This document shows positions 42,098 through 49,951 of a DNA stretch of 64,000 nucleotides, in pieces. Where the stretch lies: assembly GCF_002803065.1 (NCBI RefSeq), contig NZ_NNBL01000010.1, positions 124,001 to 188,000 on the forward strand, written 5' to 3'. The translations under genes were made by a program, and so were the position numbers. Below the pieces are notes generated by a model that was not told the origin of the DNA, did not search any database, and was given only the letters and a program-made list of their open reading frames with translations. The first letter of the stretch is position 1, and each line of letters begins with the position of its first letter. The DNA comes from Streptomyces sp. CB01635. GTDB lineage: Bacteria; Actinomycetota; Actinomycetes; Streptomycetales; Streptomycetaceae.

Positions 42098-42628
42098 ATG
42101 ACCGTCGCCGTGGAAACGGGGCAGTGGCAGCTCGACGCCGACGCCTCCACCGTCGCGCTCAAGCACCGCACCATGTGGGGGCTCGTCACCGTCAAGGGCG
42201 CCTTCGGTGTCGTCGGCGGGGGCGGTGAGGTCCGGCCCGACGGGACCGTCACCGGGGCCGTGACCCTGGACGCCGCCTCGCTCGACACCAAGAACGCCAA
42301 GCGCGACACCCATCTGCGCTCTGCGGACTTCTTCGACGTCGAGAAGCACCCGGAGATCACCTTCGAGGTGCGGGGCGTCGAGACCGGTGCGGACGCCGCG
42401 GCGCAGGTGGACGGTCAGCTGACCGTGCGCGGTGTCAGCAGGCCGGTGTCCGTACCCGTGCGGCTGACCCGGGAGGGCACGGACGCGGTCACCTTGGCTG
42501 CCGAGTTCACCGTGGACCGGGCGGAGTTCGACATGGGGTGGAACCAGCTGGGGATGCTGCGCGGGCTGACCGCCGTCGCCGGGTCCCTCCGTTTCACGCG
42601 AGTGCCGGGCGGCGTACAGGAAAGCTGA
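42098..42628 (+). CDS. YceI-family lipocalin-like protein
   Basis: Encodes 176 residues starting MTVAVETGQWQLDADASTVAL behind GGGAGAAG. The YceI beta-barrel is complete: VTLDAASLDTKNAKRDTHLRSADFFDVEKHPEITFEV in the middle and AEFTVDRAEFDMGWNQLGML near the end. YceI proteins bind isoprenoid-type lipids; no signal peptide is seen, so this one is cytoplasmic. Its control by the divergent MarR is suggested by the shared operators, and a terminator overlaps its stop codon. Confidence 0.88.
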   Translation: MTVAVETGQWQLDADASTVALKHRTMWGLVTVKGAFGVVGGGGEVRPDGTVTGAVTLDAASLDTKNAKRDTHLRSADFFDVEKHPEITFEVRGVETGADAAAQVDGQLTVRGVSRPVSVPVRLTREGTDAVTLAAEFTVDRAEFDMGWNQLGMLRGLTAVAGSLRFTRVPGGVQES

Positions 42629-42660
42629 GAGCCGGGGCCCGTGCGGGCCCCGGCTCTCAG
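42625..42660. terminator. Terminator overlapping the yceI stop codon
   Basis: 17-bp perfect stem (CTGAGAGCCGGGGCCCG with its complement) and minimal TG loop; it separates yceI from convergent murP. Confidence 0.8.
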
Positions 42661-42675
42661 GGAGTGAGTGGCCGG

Positions 42676-44187
42676 TCAGACCTTCGCGGGTTCCTTCGGT
42701 TCCTTCGGTTCCGTCGTGCCCGCGGGGGCCGGGGCCGGGGACTCGCCCGCGGCGGCGGCCGGGGAGTCCACGTTCAGATCCACCAGCATCTGCTTGCTGA
42801 AGCCGAAGAAGTACGTGGCCACGAAGCCCACGATGTAGCCGACCAGCAGGCCCGCGCCGTAGATCGCGACCGTCGTGCCGAGGCCCTTGTTGCCGTCGAG
42901 GAGGGGGAACAGGGCCCAGCCCGAGGGGCCGATCGCCGTCGAGCCGACCTTGTCGCCGATCATCGAGAAGAAGCCGACGAACGCGCCGCCCGCCGCGCCG
43001 CCCACGCACGCCGTGATGAACGGGCGGCCGAGGGGGAGCGAGACGCCGTAGATCAGGGGTTCGCCGACGCCGAGGAAGCCTGCGGGGAGCGCGGACTTGA
43101 TCGTCGTACGGATCGACTTGTTGTGCTTGAGGCGCTTGAACACCGCGATCGCACAGCCGACCTGGCCCGCGCCCGCCATGGCCAGGACGGGGAGGAGGAC
43201 GGTGTAGCCCTGCTGCTCGATGAGCGTGGTGTGGATGGGGATGAGGGCCTGGTGCAGGCCCAGCATGACCAGGGGGAGGAACAGCCCGCCGAGGATGAGG
43301 CCCGCGAAGGCGCCCGTGTTGTCGAGGAGCCAGTTCGCCGCGGTGCCGATGCCCGTGGAGATCTCACCCGCCACGAACATCAGGCCGAAGATCGTGACCA
43401 GGCCGGAGACCAGGACGGTGAGGGTGGGCGTGACCAGCACGTCCACGGCCTCCGGGACCCACTTCCTGCACCACTTCTCGATGTACGTCGCGAGAACCGC
43501 GGCGCCCAGCGCGCCCAGCACGCCGCCCTGGCCGGGCGACAGCTTCTGGCCGAACGCCTCGATGTTCGCGACGCCCGCGTACACGATGATCGCCGCGACC
43601 GCGCCGCCCAGGATCGGCGTACCGCCGAACTCCTTCGCCGCGTTGTAGCCGACGAACACCGCGATCAGCGCCATGAAGCCGGAGGCGATGGCGGCCAGGG
43701 CGGGGGTGACGCCCGGCAGCCAGTGCAGGTTGATCAGCAGGCCGTTGATGCCGGCGATGATGCCGCAGCCGATCAGCGCGGGGATCAGCGGCACGAAGAT
43801 GTTCGCGATCCGGCGCAGGAACAGCTTGAACGGGGTGGCGTTCTTCGCCTTACGGGCCGCCTTCAACTCGGCTCCCTGGGCGGCGAGTTCGTCAGCGGTC
43901 ACCGCGTGCGGCTCCGGTGCGGCCGTCTTGCCGTCCTGCACCAGCTCCTCGAACTCCGGGGTGACCCGGGCGACCTTTCCCGGTCCGAGGACGATCTGGT
44001 ACGTCTCGTCGTCGACCACGCCCATGACGTCGGGCAGCGCCTTCAGCGCGTCGTCGTCGACGAGAGCACGGTCGGCGAGGCCGAGACGGAGTCGGGTCAT
44101 GCAGTGGGCTACGGACGTGACGTTCGATGCGCCGCCGACGAGAGGAAGGATCGCGGCGGCGATGGCGCGGTTCTTGGAGTCAGCCAT
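42676..44187 (-). CDS. murP: PTS transporter EIIBC, MurNAc type (MurP-like)
   Basis: Encodes 503 residues. The N-terminal EIIB domain (about 1-80) has the phosphocysteine in VTSVAHCMTRLRLGL (near residue 29). The EIIC domain has about ten membrane helices, with the substrate motif GVGEPLIYGVSLPLGRPF near 375. No EIIA domain is fused, as in E. coli MurP, so phosphate must come from an EIIA(Crr)-type protein elsewhere. The murQ and murR genes just upstream identify N-acetylmuramic acid as the likely substrate. Confidence 0.85.
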   Translation of the reverse strand: MADSKNRAIAAAILPLVGGASNVTSVAHCMTRLRLGLADRALVDDDALKALPDVMGVVDDETYQIVLGPGKVARVTPEFEELVQDGKTAAPEPHAVTADELAAQGAELKAARKAKNATPFKLFLRRIANIFVPLIPALIGCGIIAGINGLLINLHWLPGVTPALAAIASGFMALIAVFVGYNAAKEFGGTPILGGAVAAIIVYAGVANIEAFGQKLSPGQGGVLGALGAAVLATYIEKWCRKWVPEAVDVLVTPTLTVLVSGLVTIFGLMFVAGEISTGIGTAANWLLDNTGAFAGLILGGLFLPLVMLGLHQALIPIHTTLIEQQGYTVLLPVLAMAGAGQVGCAIAVFKRLKHNKSIRTTIKSALPAGFLGVGEPLIYGVSLPLGRPFITACVGGAAGGAFVGFFSMIGDKVGSTAIGPSGWALFPLLDGNKGLGTTVAIYGAGLLVGYIVGFVATYFFGFSKQMLVDLNVDSPAAAAGESPAPAPAGTTEPKEPKEPAKV

Positions 44188-44239
44188 GGTCGTGGTGCCT
44201 TGCTGTGCGTGGGGGGTGGAGCGATACGGGACTGCGGGA

Positions 44240-45193
44240 TTACGGGGTCGTGGCCGAGGCCTGGAGCGCGGCGCGCAGATGACCCTTGCTGTCGGTCAGG
44301 AGACGGGCGGCCGTCGGGCCGTCGACCGAGCCGAGGATCACGAGGATGGCGTTCTTCACCTCCCCGTCCGTCGCGGCGAGCGCGGCCTCGATGGCGGCGT
44401 CGTCCGCGCCGGTGGCCAGGGCGACGATCCGGCGGGAGCGGGCCCGCAGCTTCTCGTTCGAGGCGCGTACGTCGACCATCAGGTTCCCGTACGTCTTGCC
44501 GAGCCGGATCATGGTGATCGTCGACAGCATGTTGAGGACGAGCTTCTGGGCCGTGCCCGCCTTCAAACGGGTGGAACCGGTGAGGAGCTCGGGGCCGACG
44601 ACGACCTCGATGCCGTGGTCCGCGGCCGCCGCGAGCGCGCTGTCCGCGTTGCAGGACAGGCCGATCGTGAGGGCTCCCCGGCCGCGCGCGTGCTCGACCG
44701 CGCCGATCGCGTACGGGGTGCGGCCCGAGGCCGAGATGCCGACCACGACGTCGTCCGCCGTCAGACCCAGCGCGTCCAGGTCCTCGGCCGCGAGCTCCTT
44801 GGAGTCCTCGGCGCCCTCGACCGCCTTGACCATGGCGCTCGGGCCGCCCGCGATCAGGCCGACGACCTCGCTCGGGTCGGTGTTGAAGGTGGGCGGGCAC
44901 TCGGACGCGTCCAGGACGCCGAGCCGGCCCGCCGTGCCGGCGCCGGCGTAGACGAGGCGGCCACCGCGGGCCATCCGCTCGGCCGTGCCGTCGATCGCGG
45001 CGGCGATCTGCGGGAGCCGCTCGGCGACGGCGGTGGGGACGCTCGCGTCCTCGCCGTTCATGATCTGCGCGATCTCCACCGTCGACAGCCGGTCGATCTC
45101 GGAGAGTTCCGGGCGGAACGCCTCGGTGGTGAGCGTGGCGAGCTGGGCGCGCAGTTCGCTGTAGTTGTCGGCGGCGTCGGTCGTGGAGGTCAT
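44240..45193 (-). CDS. murQ: N-acetylmuramic acid 6-phosphate etherase
   Basis: Encodes 317 residues. A SIS domain with VYAGAGTAGRLGVLDASECPPTFN (about 80-103), GISASGRTPYAIGAVEHA and SCNADSALAAAADHGIEVVVGPELLTGSTRLKAGTAQKLVLNM is diagnostic of MurQ. It cleaves the lactyl ether of MurNAc-6-P, giving GlcNAc-6-P and lactate; GlcNAc-6-P then enters nagA. It lies in line with murP (52-base gap) and is preceded by murR. Confidence 0.93.
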   Translation of the reverse strand: MTSTTDAADNYSELRAQLATLTTEAFRPELSEIDRLSTVEIAQIMNGEDASVPTAVAERLPQIAAAIDGTAERMARGGRLVYAGAGTAGRLGVLDASECPPTFNTDPSEVVGLIAGGPSAMVKAVEGAEDSKELAAEDLDALGLTADDVVVGISASGRTPYAIGAVEHARGRGALTIGLSCNADSALAAAADHGIEVVVGPELLTGSTRLKAGTAQKLVLNMLSTITMIRLGKTYGNLMVDVRASNEKLRARSRRIVALATGADDAAIEAALAATDGEVKNAILVILGSVDGPTAARLLTDSKGHLRAALQASATTP

Positions 45194-45269
45194 GACGTGT
45201 GCGGCTCTTTCCGGTGCGGCGGTGGGGTCCGGTGCGGCAGTGGCTTCAGGGGGAGTGCGGGCGCGTCGC

Positions 45270-46190
45270 CTAGCGGGAGCCGCGCGGCGTGTGACGGTGT
45301 GCGAGCGCCTCGTACGAAGCGGACAGTGCCGGGGCCGCCGTCTCGTACGTACGCTGCGCGACGCCCACGAACAGGCAGTCCACGACGAGCAGCTGGCTCG
45401 TGCGGGACGACATCGCGGCCGGCCGCAGCTCGCTCTCGCGGGCCGTGGACGTGGTCAGTATGTGGTCGGCGTACTGCGAGACCGGGCCGTCGGGGCGGCC
45501 GGTGATCGCGATCGTGGCGGCCCCGTGCTCGAAGGCGACGCGGAGCGGCTCGATCACGTCGCCGGTCGATCCCGAGTGCGTGATGGCGATGGCGACGTCC
45601 TTGGCGCGCAGCTGTACGGCGTTGGTGATCGCCAGGTGCGTGTCGCCGTGGGCGTGGGCGATCAGCCCGATGCGCAGGAGCTTCTGGGCGAGGTCCTGGC
45701 CGACGAGGCTGGACGCGCCGATGCCGTAGATGTCGATGCGGCGGGCGCCCGCCAGCGCGTTCACGGCCGCGCCGAGCTGCACGGTGTCGAGTCCGGCCGC
45801 GGTGTCGGCGAGGGTCTGCTGCTCGTCGTACGCGAGCTTCGCGACGACGTCGGCGATGGGGTCGTCGACCGCTATGTCCGCGGTGACGGCGGGGGCGCGG
45901 CCCGACTGCTGCTGGGCGGCGAGCCCGGCGAGGGCGAGGCGCAGGTCCCGGTATCCGGGGTAGCCGAGGAGGCGGGCGGTACGGACCACCGTCGCCTCGC
46001 TGGTGCCGGTGAGCTCGGCCAGGCCGGTGACCGTGAGGGCCGCGCAGCCGGCCGGGTCACCGGCGACGGCCTCGGCGACCCGCTGCATGGAGCGGGTCAT
46101 CGACGGCGCGAGGGTCCGCACCTTGGCCGCGAGGGCGGCCGGGGCGGGCGGCGCGTCGCCTGCGAAAATTTCCTTCACGTTGCTGGTCAC
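45270..46190 (-). CDS. murR: MurR/RpiR-family regulator
   Basis: Encodes 306 residues. An RpiR-type helix-turn-helix (about 30-100) has LTVTGLAELTGTSEATVVRTARLLGYPGYRDLRLAL. A SIS sugar-phosphate-binding domain (about 130-285) has IDIYGIGASSLVGQDLAQKLLRIG and ITHSGSTGDVIEPLRVAFEHGA. It should sense MurNAc-6-P and control murP-murQ, which follow on the same strand. The gene name is based on position next to murQ. Confidence 0.85.
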   Translation of the reverse strand: MTSNVKEIFAGDAPPAPAALAAKVRTLAPSMTRSMQRVAEAVAGDPAGCAALTVTGLAELTGTSEATVVRTARLLGYPGYRDLRLALAGLAAQQQSGRAPAVTADIAVDDPIADVVAKLAYDEQQTLADTAAGLDTVQLGAAVNALAGARRIDIYGIGASSLVGQDLAQKLLRIGLIAHAHGDTHLAITNAVQLRAKDVAIAITHSGSTGDVIEPLRVAFEHGAATIAITGRPDGPVSQYADHILTTSTARESELRPAAMSSRTSQLLVVDCLFVGVAQRTYETAAPALSASYEALAHRHTPRGSR

Positions 46191-46320
46191 ATTTGAAAGA
46201 TATTTTCAGGGGGGTGCGGCGTCAAGAGTCCTTCGGCTGTGCCGTACAGCACGTCTTCCGGGCCCTTCGGCCGTGCTGAGGGGTAGGTGGGCGCGTACGC
46301 CGAGGGAGCACAATGGCTAC

Positions 46321-46686
46321 ATGGAGATCAGCCCCCTCGAACAGGCGCTGCACGCGGCCCGCGCCCTCGTACTCGCCGACCTCGGCTCCGGCGAGATCGC
46401 CCACGCCGACGTCGTGTCCCTCGTCGAGGACTCGATAGTGCACCGCCGCTGGTGGGTCGAGCAGTGGCCGGAAGGGATCGAATACGTCGCCGGGCTCGTC
46501 GCGCAGGACGTCCAGGACGGACTCCTCGAACGCTCCGGCCGCTGGCCCCTGTGCCCGGTGTGCGGCTCCGGCGAACCCCACGCCCTCGATGTGGAACCGG
46601 AGTTGGGCCCCGACCCGCACTGGGTGTGCAGCGAGGCGGGCGTGGTCGTGGCGCCCGTGGGGTCCCTCGGCACCGTCGCGCGATGA
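46321..46686 (+). CDS. Small zinc-ribbon-like hypothetical protein
   Basis: Encodes 121 residues starting MEISPLEQALHAARALVLAD. The N-terminal two-thirds is helical (VVSLVEDSIVHRRWWVEQWPEGIEYVAGL), and a CPVCGSG pair near residue 79 plus WVCSEAG later gives three cysteines and nearby histidines that could bind zinc. Not recognised. Its stop overlaps the DUF4031 start by 4 bases (ATGA), so the two are one operon. Confidence 0.65.
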   Translation: MEISPLEQALHAARALVLADLGSGEIAHADVVSLVEDSIVHRRWWVEQWPEGIEYVAGLVAQDVQDGLLERSGRWPLCPVCGSGEPHALDVEPELGPDPHWVCSEAGVVVAPVGSLGTVAR

Positions 46687-46958
46687 CCGTCTACATCGAT
46701 CCGCCGACCTGGCCCGGGCACGGGCGCATGTGGTCCCACCTGGTCAGCGACGTCTCCTTCGGCGAGCTCCATCTCTTCGCCGAGCTGCTCGGCGTCCCGC
46801 CCCGCGCCTTCGAGCGCGACCACTACGACCTGCCGTCGCACCGCTACGAGGACGCGGTGCGGGCCGGGGCCGTGCAGATCGGCTCGAAGGAGCTGGTGCG
46901 CAGGCTCACCGAGGCGGGGCTGCGGAGGCCGAAGGGGCGTCCTGCGGTGGGGAGTTGA
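46683..46958 (+). CDS. DUF4031 protein
   Basis: Encodes 91 residues beginning MTVYIDPPTWPGHGRMWSHL, the DUF4031 signature, with SDVSFGELHLFAELLGVPPRAFERDHYDLP following. The family is conserved in actinobacteria without known function. The last 53 bases overlap the 3' end of the convergent MFS gene in the opposite direction, an unusually long antiparallel overlap. Confidence 0.8.
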   Translation: MTVYIDPPTWPGHGRMWSHLVSDVSFGELHLFAELLGVPPRAFERDHYDLPSHRYEDAVRAGAVQIGSKELVRRLTEAGLRRPKGRPAVGS

Positions 46959-48228
46959 GGCCCGCCCTGGAGGATGTGGCGATCACCTTCGTGGTCGACC
47001 GGTGCATGCGCAGTGACACCGCCGTCGCGCCGATCGCCGTCACCGTCATCGCGGCGCCCGCCCACGCCGTCGCCGGGTAGCCGAGCCCCGCGTCGATCAC
47101 CGTGCCGCCGAGCCACGGCCCGCCCGTGTTGCCCAGGTTGAACGCCGCCGTCGTCGTCGCCCCCGCGAGCGTGGGGGCCGCGCCCGCCACGTTGAACATG
47201 CGGGCGTTCAGCGCCGGCGCCGTATAGAACGCCGAGAAGCCCATCAGGAACGACAGCGCCACCGCCGCCACCGCGAACCCGCCGAGCAGCGCCAGCGCCA
47301 CCAGGAACACCGTGGACGCCGCGATCCCGCTCAGCAGCACCCCGAAGAGGTGGGCGTCCGCGACCCGGCCACCGACCGTCGTACCCACCAGCGCGCCGAC
47401 GCCGAAGAGCGCGAGGACCGTCGGGACCCAGCCCTCGTCCAGGCCCGCCACATCCGTGAGCAGCGGTGACAGATAGCTGAACGCGCAGAACACGCCGCCC
47501 GCCGCCAGCGCCGTCACCGTGATCGAGAGCCAGACCTGGCGGTCCCGGTAGATCGCCAGCTCGCGCCGCAGCTGCGGCCTCTGCGCCGGGAGCGGGATCC
47601 GCGGGATCAGCGTCACCACCCCCACCAGCGCGATCGCCGAGGCCGCGCCCACCGCCCAGAACGCCGCCCGCCAGCCCAGACCGTCACCGAGGAACGCGCC
47701 CGCCGGGACGCCCAGCACGTTCGCGATCGACAGACCGCCGATCATCACCGCCATGGCCCTCGCCCGCTGCGTCACCGGCACCAGGCCGATGGCCACCGCC
47801 GCGCCCACGGCCCAGAACCCCGCGCAGGCCAGCGCGCTCACGACCCGCGACGCGAACAGGACCGCGTACGTCGGCGCCAGCGCGCCCGCGACCTGGCCCA
47901 GGCCGAACACCGAGATCAGCGCGATGAGCGCGGTGCGGCGCGGCAGGCGCAGCGTCGCCACGGCGAGCAGCGGCGCGCCCACCACCATGCCGAGCGCGAA
48001 GGCCGATATCAGCAGGCCCGCCTGCGGGATCGTGACGTCCATGTCGTCGGCGATCGCGGGCAGGATGCCCGACAGCATGAACTCGGACGTGCCCAGCGCG
48101 AACACCGCCAGGCCCAGGATGTAGACGGCCAGCGGCATGCGGGTGGGGGCGTCCACAGGGGCAGTCGCGGCGGCGTCCGCGGGGTCTTCGGCGGGGTCTT
48201 CGGGAGCTTTCCGAGCAGAGTCAGGCAT
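46906..48228 (-). CDS. MFS transporter, Cmx/CmlR-type drug efflux
   Basis: Encodes 440 residues from an ATG at 48228. Twelve membrane helices begin with PLAVYILGLAVFALGTSEFMLSG, and the motif A region reads LAVATLRLPRRTALI. The second helix pair (ALGTSEFMLSGILPAI) is typical of the Cmx/CmrA/AraJ-like DHA1 pumps. Substrate may include chloramphenicol, but that is only a family average. The C-terminal tail is Ser/Pro-rich and overlaps the DUF4031 gene. Confidence 0.82.
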   Translation of the reverse strand: MPDSARKAPEDPAEDPADAAATAPVDAPTRMPLAVYILGLAVFALGTSEFMLSGILPAIADDMDVTIPQAGLLISAFALGMVVGAPLLAVATLRLPRRTALIALISVFGLGQVAGALAPTYAVLFASRVVSALACAGFWAVGAAVAIGLVPVTQRARAMAVMIGGLSIANVLGVPAGAFLGDGLGWRAAFWAVGAASAIALVGVVTLIPRIPLPAQRPQLRRELAIYRDRQVWLSITVTALAAGGVFCAFSYLSPLLTDVAGLDEGWVPTVLALFGVGALVGTTVGGRVADAHLFGVLLSGIAASTVFLVALALLGGFAVAAVALSFLMGFSAFYTAPALNARMFNVAGAAPTLAGATTTAAFNLGNTGGPWLGGTVIDAGLGYPATAWAGAAMTVTAIGATAVSLRMHRSTTKVIATSSRAGLNSPPQDAPSASAAPPR

Positions 48229-48256
48229 GACGTGACACAACGCGACGCGGCGTTGC

Positions 48257-48757
48257 TTAAATTCCCAACAGTTCGTATGCGCAGAGGTCCTCTGTCGTCG
48301 GAATCCGTACGAAACCGGCCCGCTCCAGTACCCGTTGGGACGGGCCGTTGTCCAGGTCCGTGTTCGCCGTCACCGCGGTGACGGCCGGCTGCGACAGCGC
48401 CCATGCCGCTATCGCCCGCACCGCCTCCGTCGCGTAGCCCCGGCCGCGCGCCCCCTCCGTCACGTCGTAGCCGATCTCGACGCGGCCCTCCTCGTCCGGA
48501 GCGCTGTGGAAGCCGATCCCGCCGACCGCGCGTCCGTCCTCGGTCCGCACGATCGCGTACGTTCCCCAGCCCTCGCGGTACGTGCCCGCCGCGTGGGCCT
48601 TCACCGTGATCCCGGAGCCGGTCCGGGTGCCGTCCGGTGCGTCCCCGTCCAGCCAGGTGAAGCCGCCCGACCCGCTGTCCGCGTTCAGGTCCCTGGCCGA
48701 CTCCAGGGACAGCTCGTGCAGGCGTACGCGGGCGGCCGCGATGGTGAGGAGTGTCAT
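48257..48757 (-). CDS. GNAT acetyltransferase (RimJ/RimL type)
   Basis: Encodes 166 residues. VEIGYDVTEGARGRGYATEAVRAIAAWAL (near 92-120) is the acetyl-CoA loop, and VTANTDLDNGPSQRVLERAGFVRI near the end is the RimJ/RimL-type signature. Substrate unknown. It lies 28 bases upstream of the MFS gene on the same strand, so the two may be cotranscribed. Confidence 0.82.
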   Translation of the reverse strand: MTLLTIAAARVRLHELSLESARDLNADSGSGGFTWLDGDAPDGTRTGSGITVKAHAAGTYREGWGTYAIVRTEDGRAVGGIGFHSAPDEEGRVEIGYDVTEGARGRGYATEAVRAIAAWALSQPAVTAVTANTDLDNGPSQRVLERAGFVRIPTTEDLCAYELLGI

Positions 48758-48788
48758 GGGGCGAGGATGCGGCAGCCGCTCGCGCGGA

Positions 48789-49439
48789 TCAACCGGTTTG
48801 GGGAGTCAGCAGGTCAAGCTCCGCCGTGAGGTTCTCGCGGGCCCGCTCCTCCCAGTGCGCAGCGCCGTACGGGGTGCGGAACAGGCGGGGCAGGGCGAGG
48901 AGTTGCTGCAGGACAGCTGCGCGGCCCTCGCGGAACGGTTCGTCCGGTACGAAGCCGTACTCCTCCCGGACCGCCGCCGCGTAGGCCGCGTACGCGTCCG
49001 GGGCCGCCGCCAGGATCGCCAGGTCCGCGTCGCACAGGACCTCGCCGTTGTGGTCGTCCTCGTCCGGGTCGTGCGTCACCGTGAGCAGGACCAGGCGGCT
49101 CACCTCGTCGATCTGCTGATCCGTCAGGCCCGCTTCCGACAGGGCCCGTTCGGCCAGGCGCGCGGAGCGCTCCTCGTTCGTCGAGCGCTCGGGGAGGTAC
49201 ACCGCGTCGTGGAACCAGGCCGCGAGGCGGACCAGGGCCGGGTCGTCGGCGTGGTCCTCCAGTACGTCGATGTGGTCCAGGACCGCCTTGAGGTGCGTCG
49301 TCGTGTGGTAGCGGCGCTGTGGCTCCGACCAGCGGGCCAGGAGGTTGTCCGCGTAGGCGTCCGGGGTGGTGGGTGTGGCTGTCGCGTGCTGGGCCGTGGC
49401 GAGTGTCTCAGCCCAGGCCTTCCTCAGGTCGTCCCGCAT
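48789..49439 (-). CDS. HD-domain metal-dependent phosphohydrolase
   Basis: Encodes 216 residues. The metal site is visible as YHTTTHLKAVLDHI near 44, AAWFHDAVYLP near 72 (the HD pair) and LCDADLAILAAAP near 134 (second Asp). Proteins of this size are annotated as predicted HD phosphohydrolases with unknown nucleotide or other phosphate-ester substrates. It stands 31 bases upstream of the acetyltransferase in the same direction. Confidence 0.82.
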   Translation of the reverse strand: MRDDLRKAWAETLATAQHATATPTTPDAYADNLLARWSEPQRRYHTTTHLKAVLDHIDVLEDHADDPALVRLAAWFHDAVYLPERSTNEERSARLAERALSEAGLTDQQIDEVSRLVLLTVTHDPDEDDHNGEVLCDADLAILAAAPDAYAAYAAAVREEYGFVPDEPFREGRAAVLQQLLALPRLFRTPYGAAHWEERARENLTAELDLLTPQTG

Positions 49440-49491
49440 GCGGCGACCCTAGACCCTGCCGGTGAACCTCGTCGGCGGGCCCCGTCGGCAC

Positions 49492-49686
49492 TCACCGGTC
49501 CGGGGGTGGCCCGTACGGTCCTGATCGTTTCTGTACGCCGGCCTCCTCGTCGTACTCGCCCAGAAGGATCACGCCGAGCGCCGAGGTCACGATGACCTTG
49601 GCCGCTCGCAGGGCGTTTCCGAGGAGGTGGGGGTGGTGGGTCTCCGTGACTGCGGTGGCACCGTGAGTGAACGTCATGGTCGTCAT
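49492..49686 (-). CDS. Small hypothetical protein
   Basis: Encodes 64 residues starting MTTMTFTHGATAVTETHHPHLLGN. A short hydrophobic helix (AAKVIVTSALGVILLGEY) is followed by a charged tail (DEEAGVQKRSGPYGPPPDR). Not recognised. The open frame extends upstream to 50139 but overlaps the HelD promoter region and is not coding. Possibly a small membrane-associated protein. Confidence 0.5.
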   Translation of the reverse strand: MTTMTFTHGATAVTETHHPHLLGNALRAAKVIVTSALGVILLGEYDEEAGVQKRSGPYGPPPDR

Positions 49687-49820
49687 GCCCCCATGGTGGA
49701 ATACGGGCATTCCGTGCACATCGGTCCGGAGGTGTAGGTTGCGGCGGCGGGCGTGCGTCCTGGGGGTGACTCCGTCCCCCAGGGCCCTCACGGCTCCCCG
49801 GAAAACGGGAAATAAATGTG

Positions 49821-49849
49821 TTGGTCGCGTGTTGGGGCGGGAGTAAGGT
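49821..49849 (+). promoter_or_regulatory. Promoter of the HelD/HelR-type gene
   Basis: -35 TTGGTC (49821-49826) and -10 TAAGGT (49844-49849), 17-base spacer. An imperfect inverted repeat (GGCGGGAGTAAGG with CCTTGCCCGCC) overlaps the -10 and could be an operator. Confidence 0.5.
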
Positions 49850-49951
49850 GGTCCGCCTTGCCCGCCTCCCTCCGTGGAGCGCCGCCGCCCGGACGGAAAC
49901 CGGCCGGCTGCCGTGTGTAACCGAACCCCCCGGAGCCCGGAGGCATCGCCC

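Noticed and set aside
49800..49950. Rifamycin-associated element upstream of the HelD/HelR-type gene
   Set aside because: The remembered 19-base palindrome (GGGGCTTGCGGCAAGGCCC-like) is not present; only a looser inverted repeat is seen.
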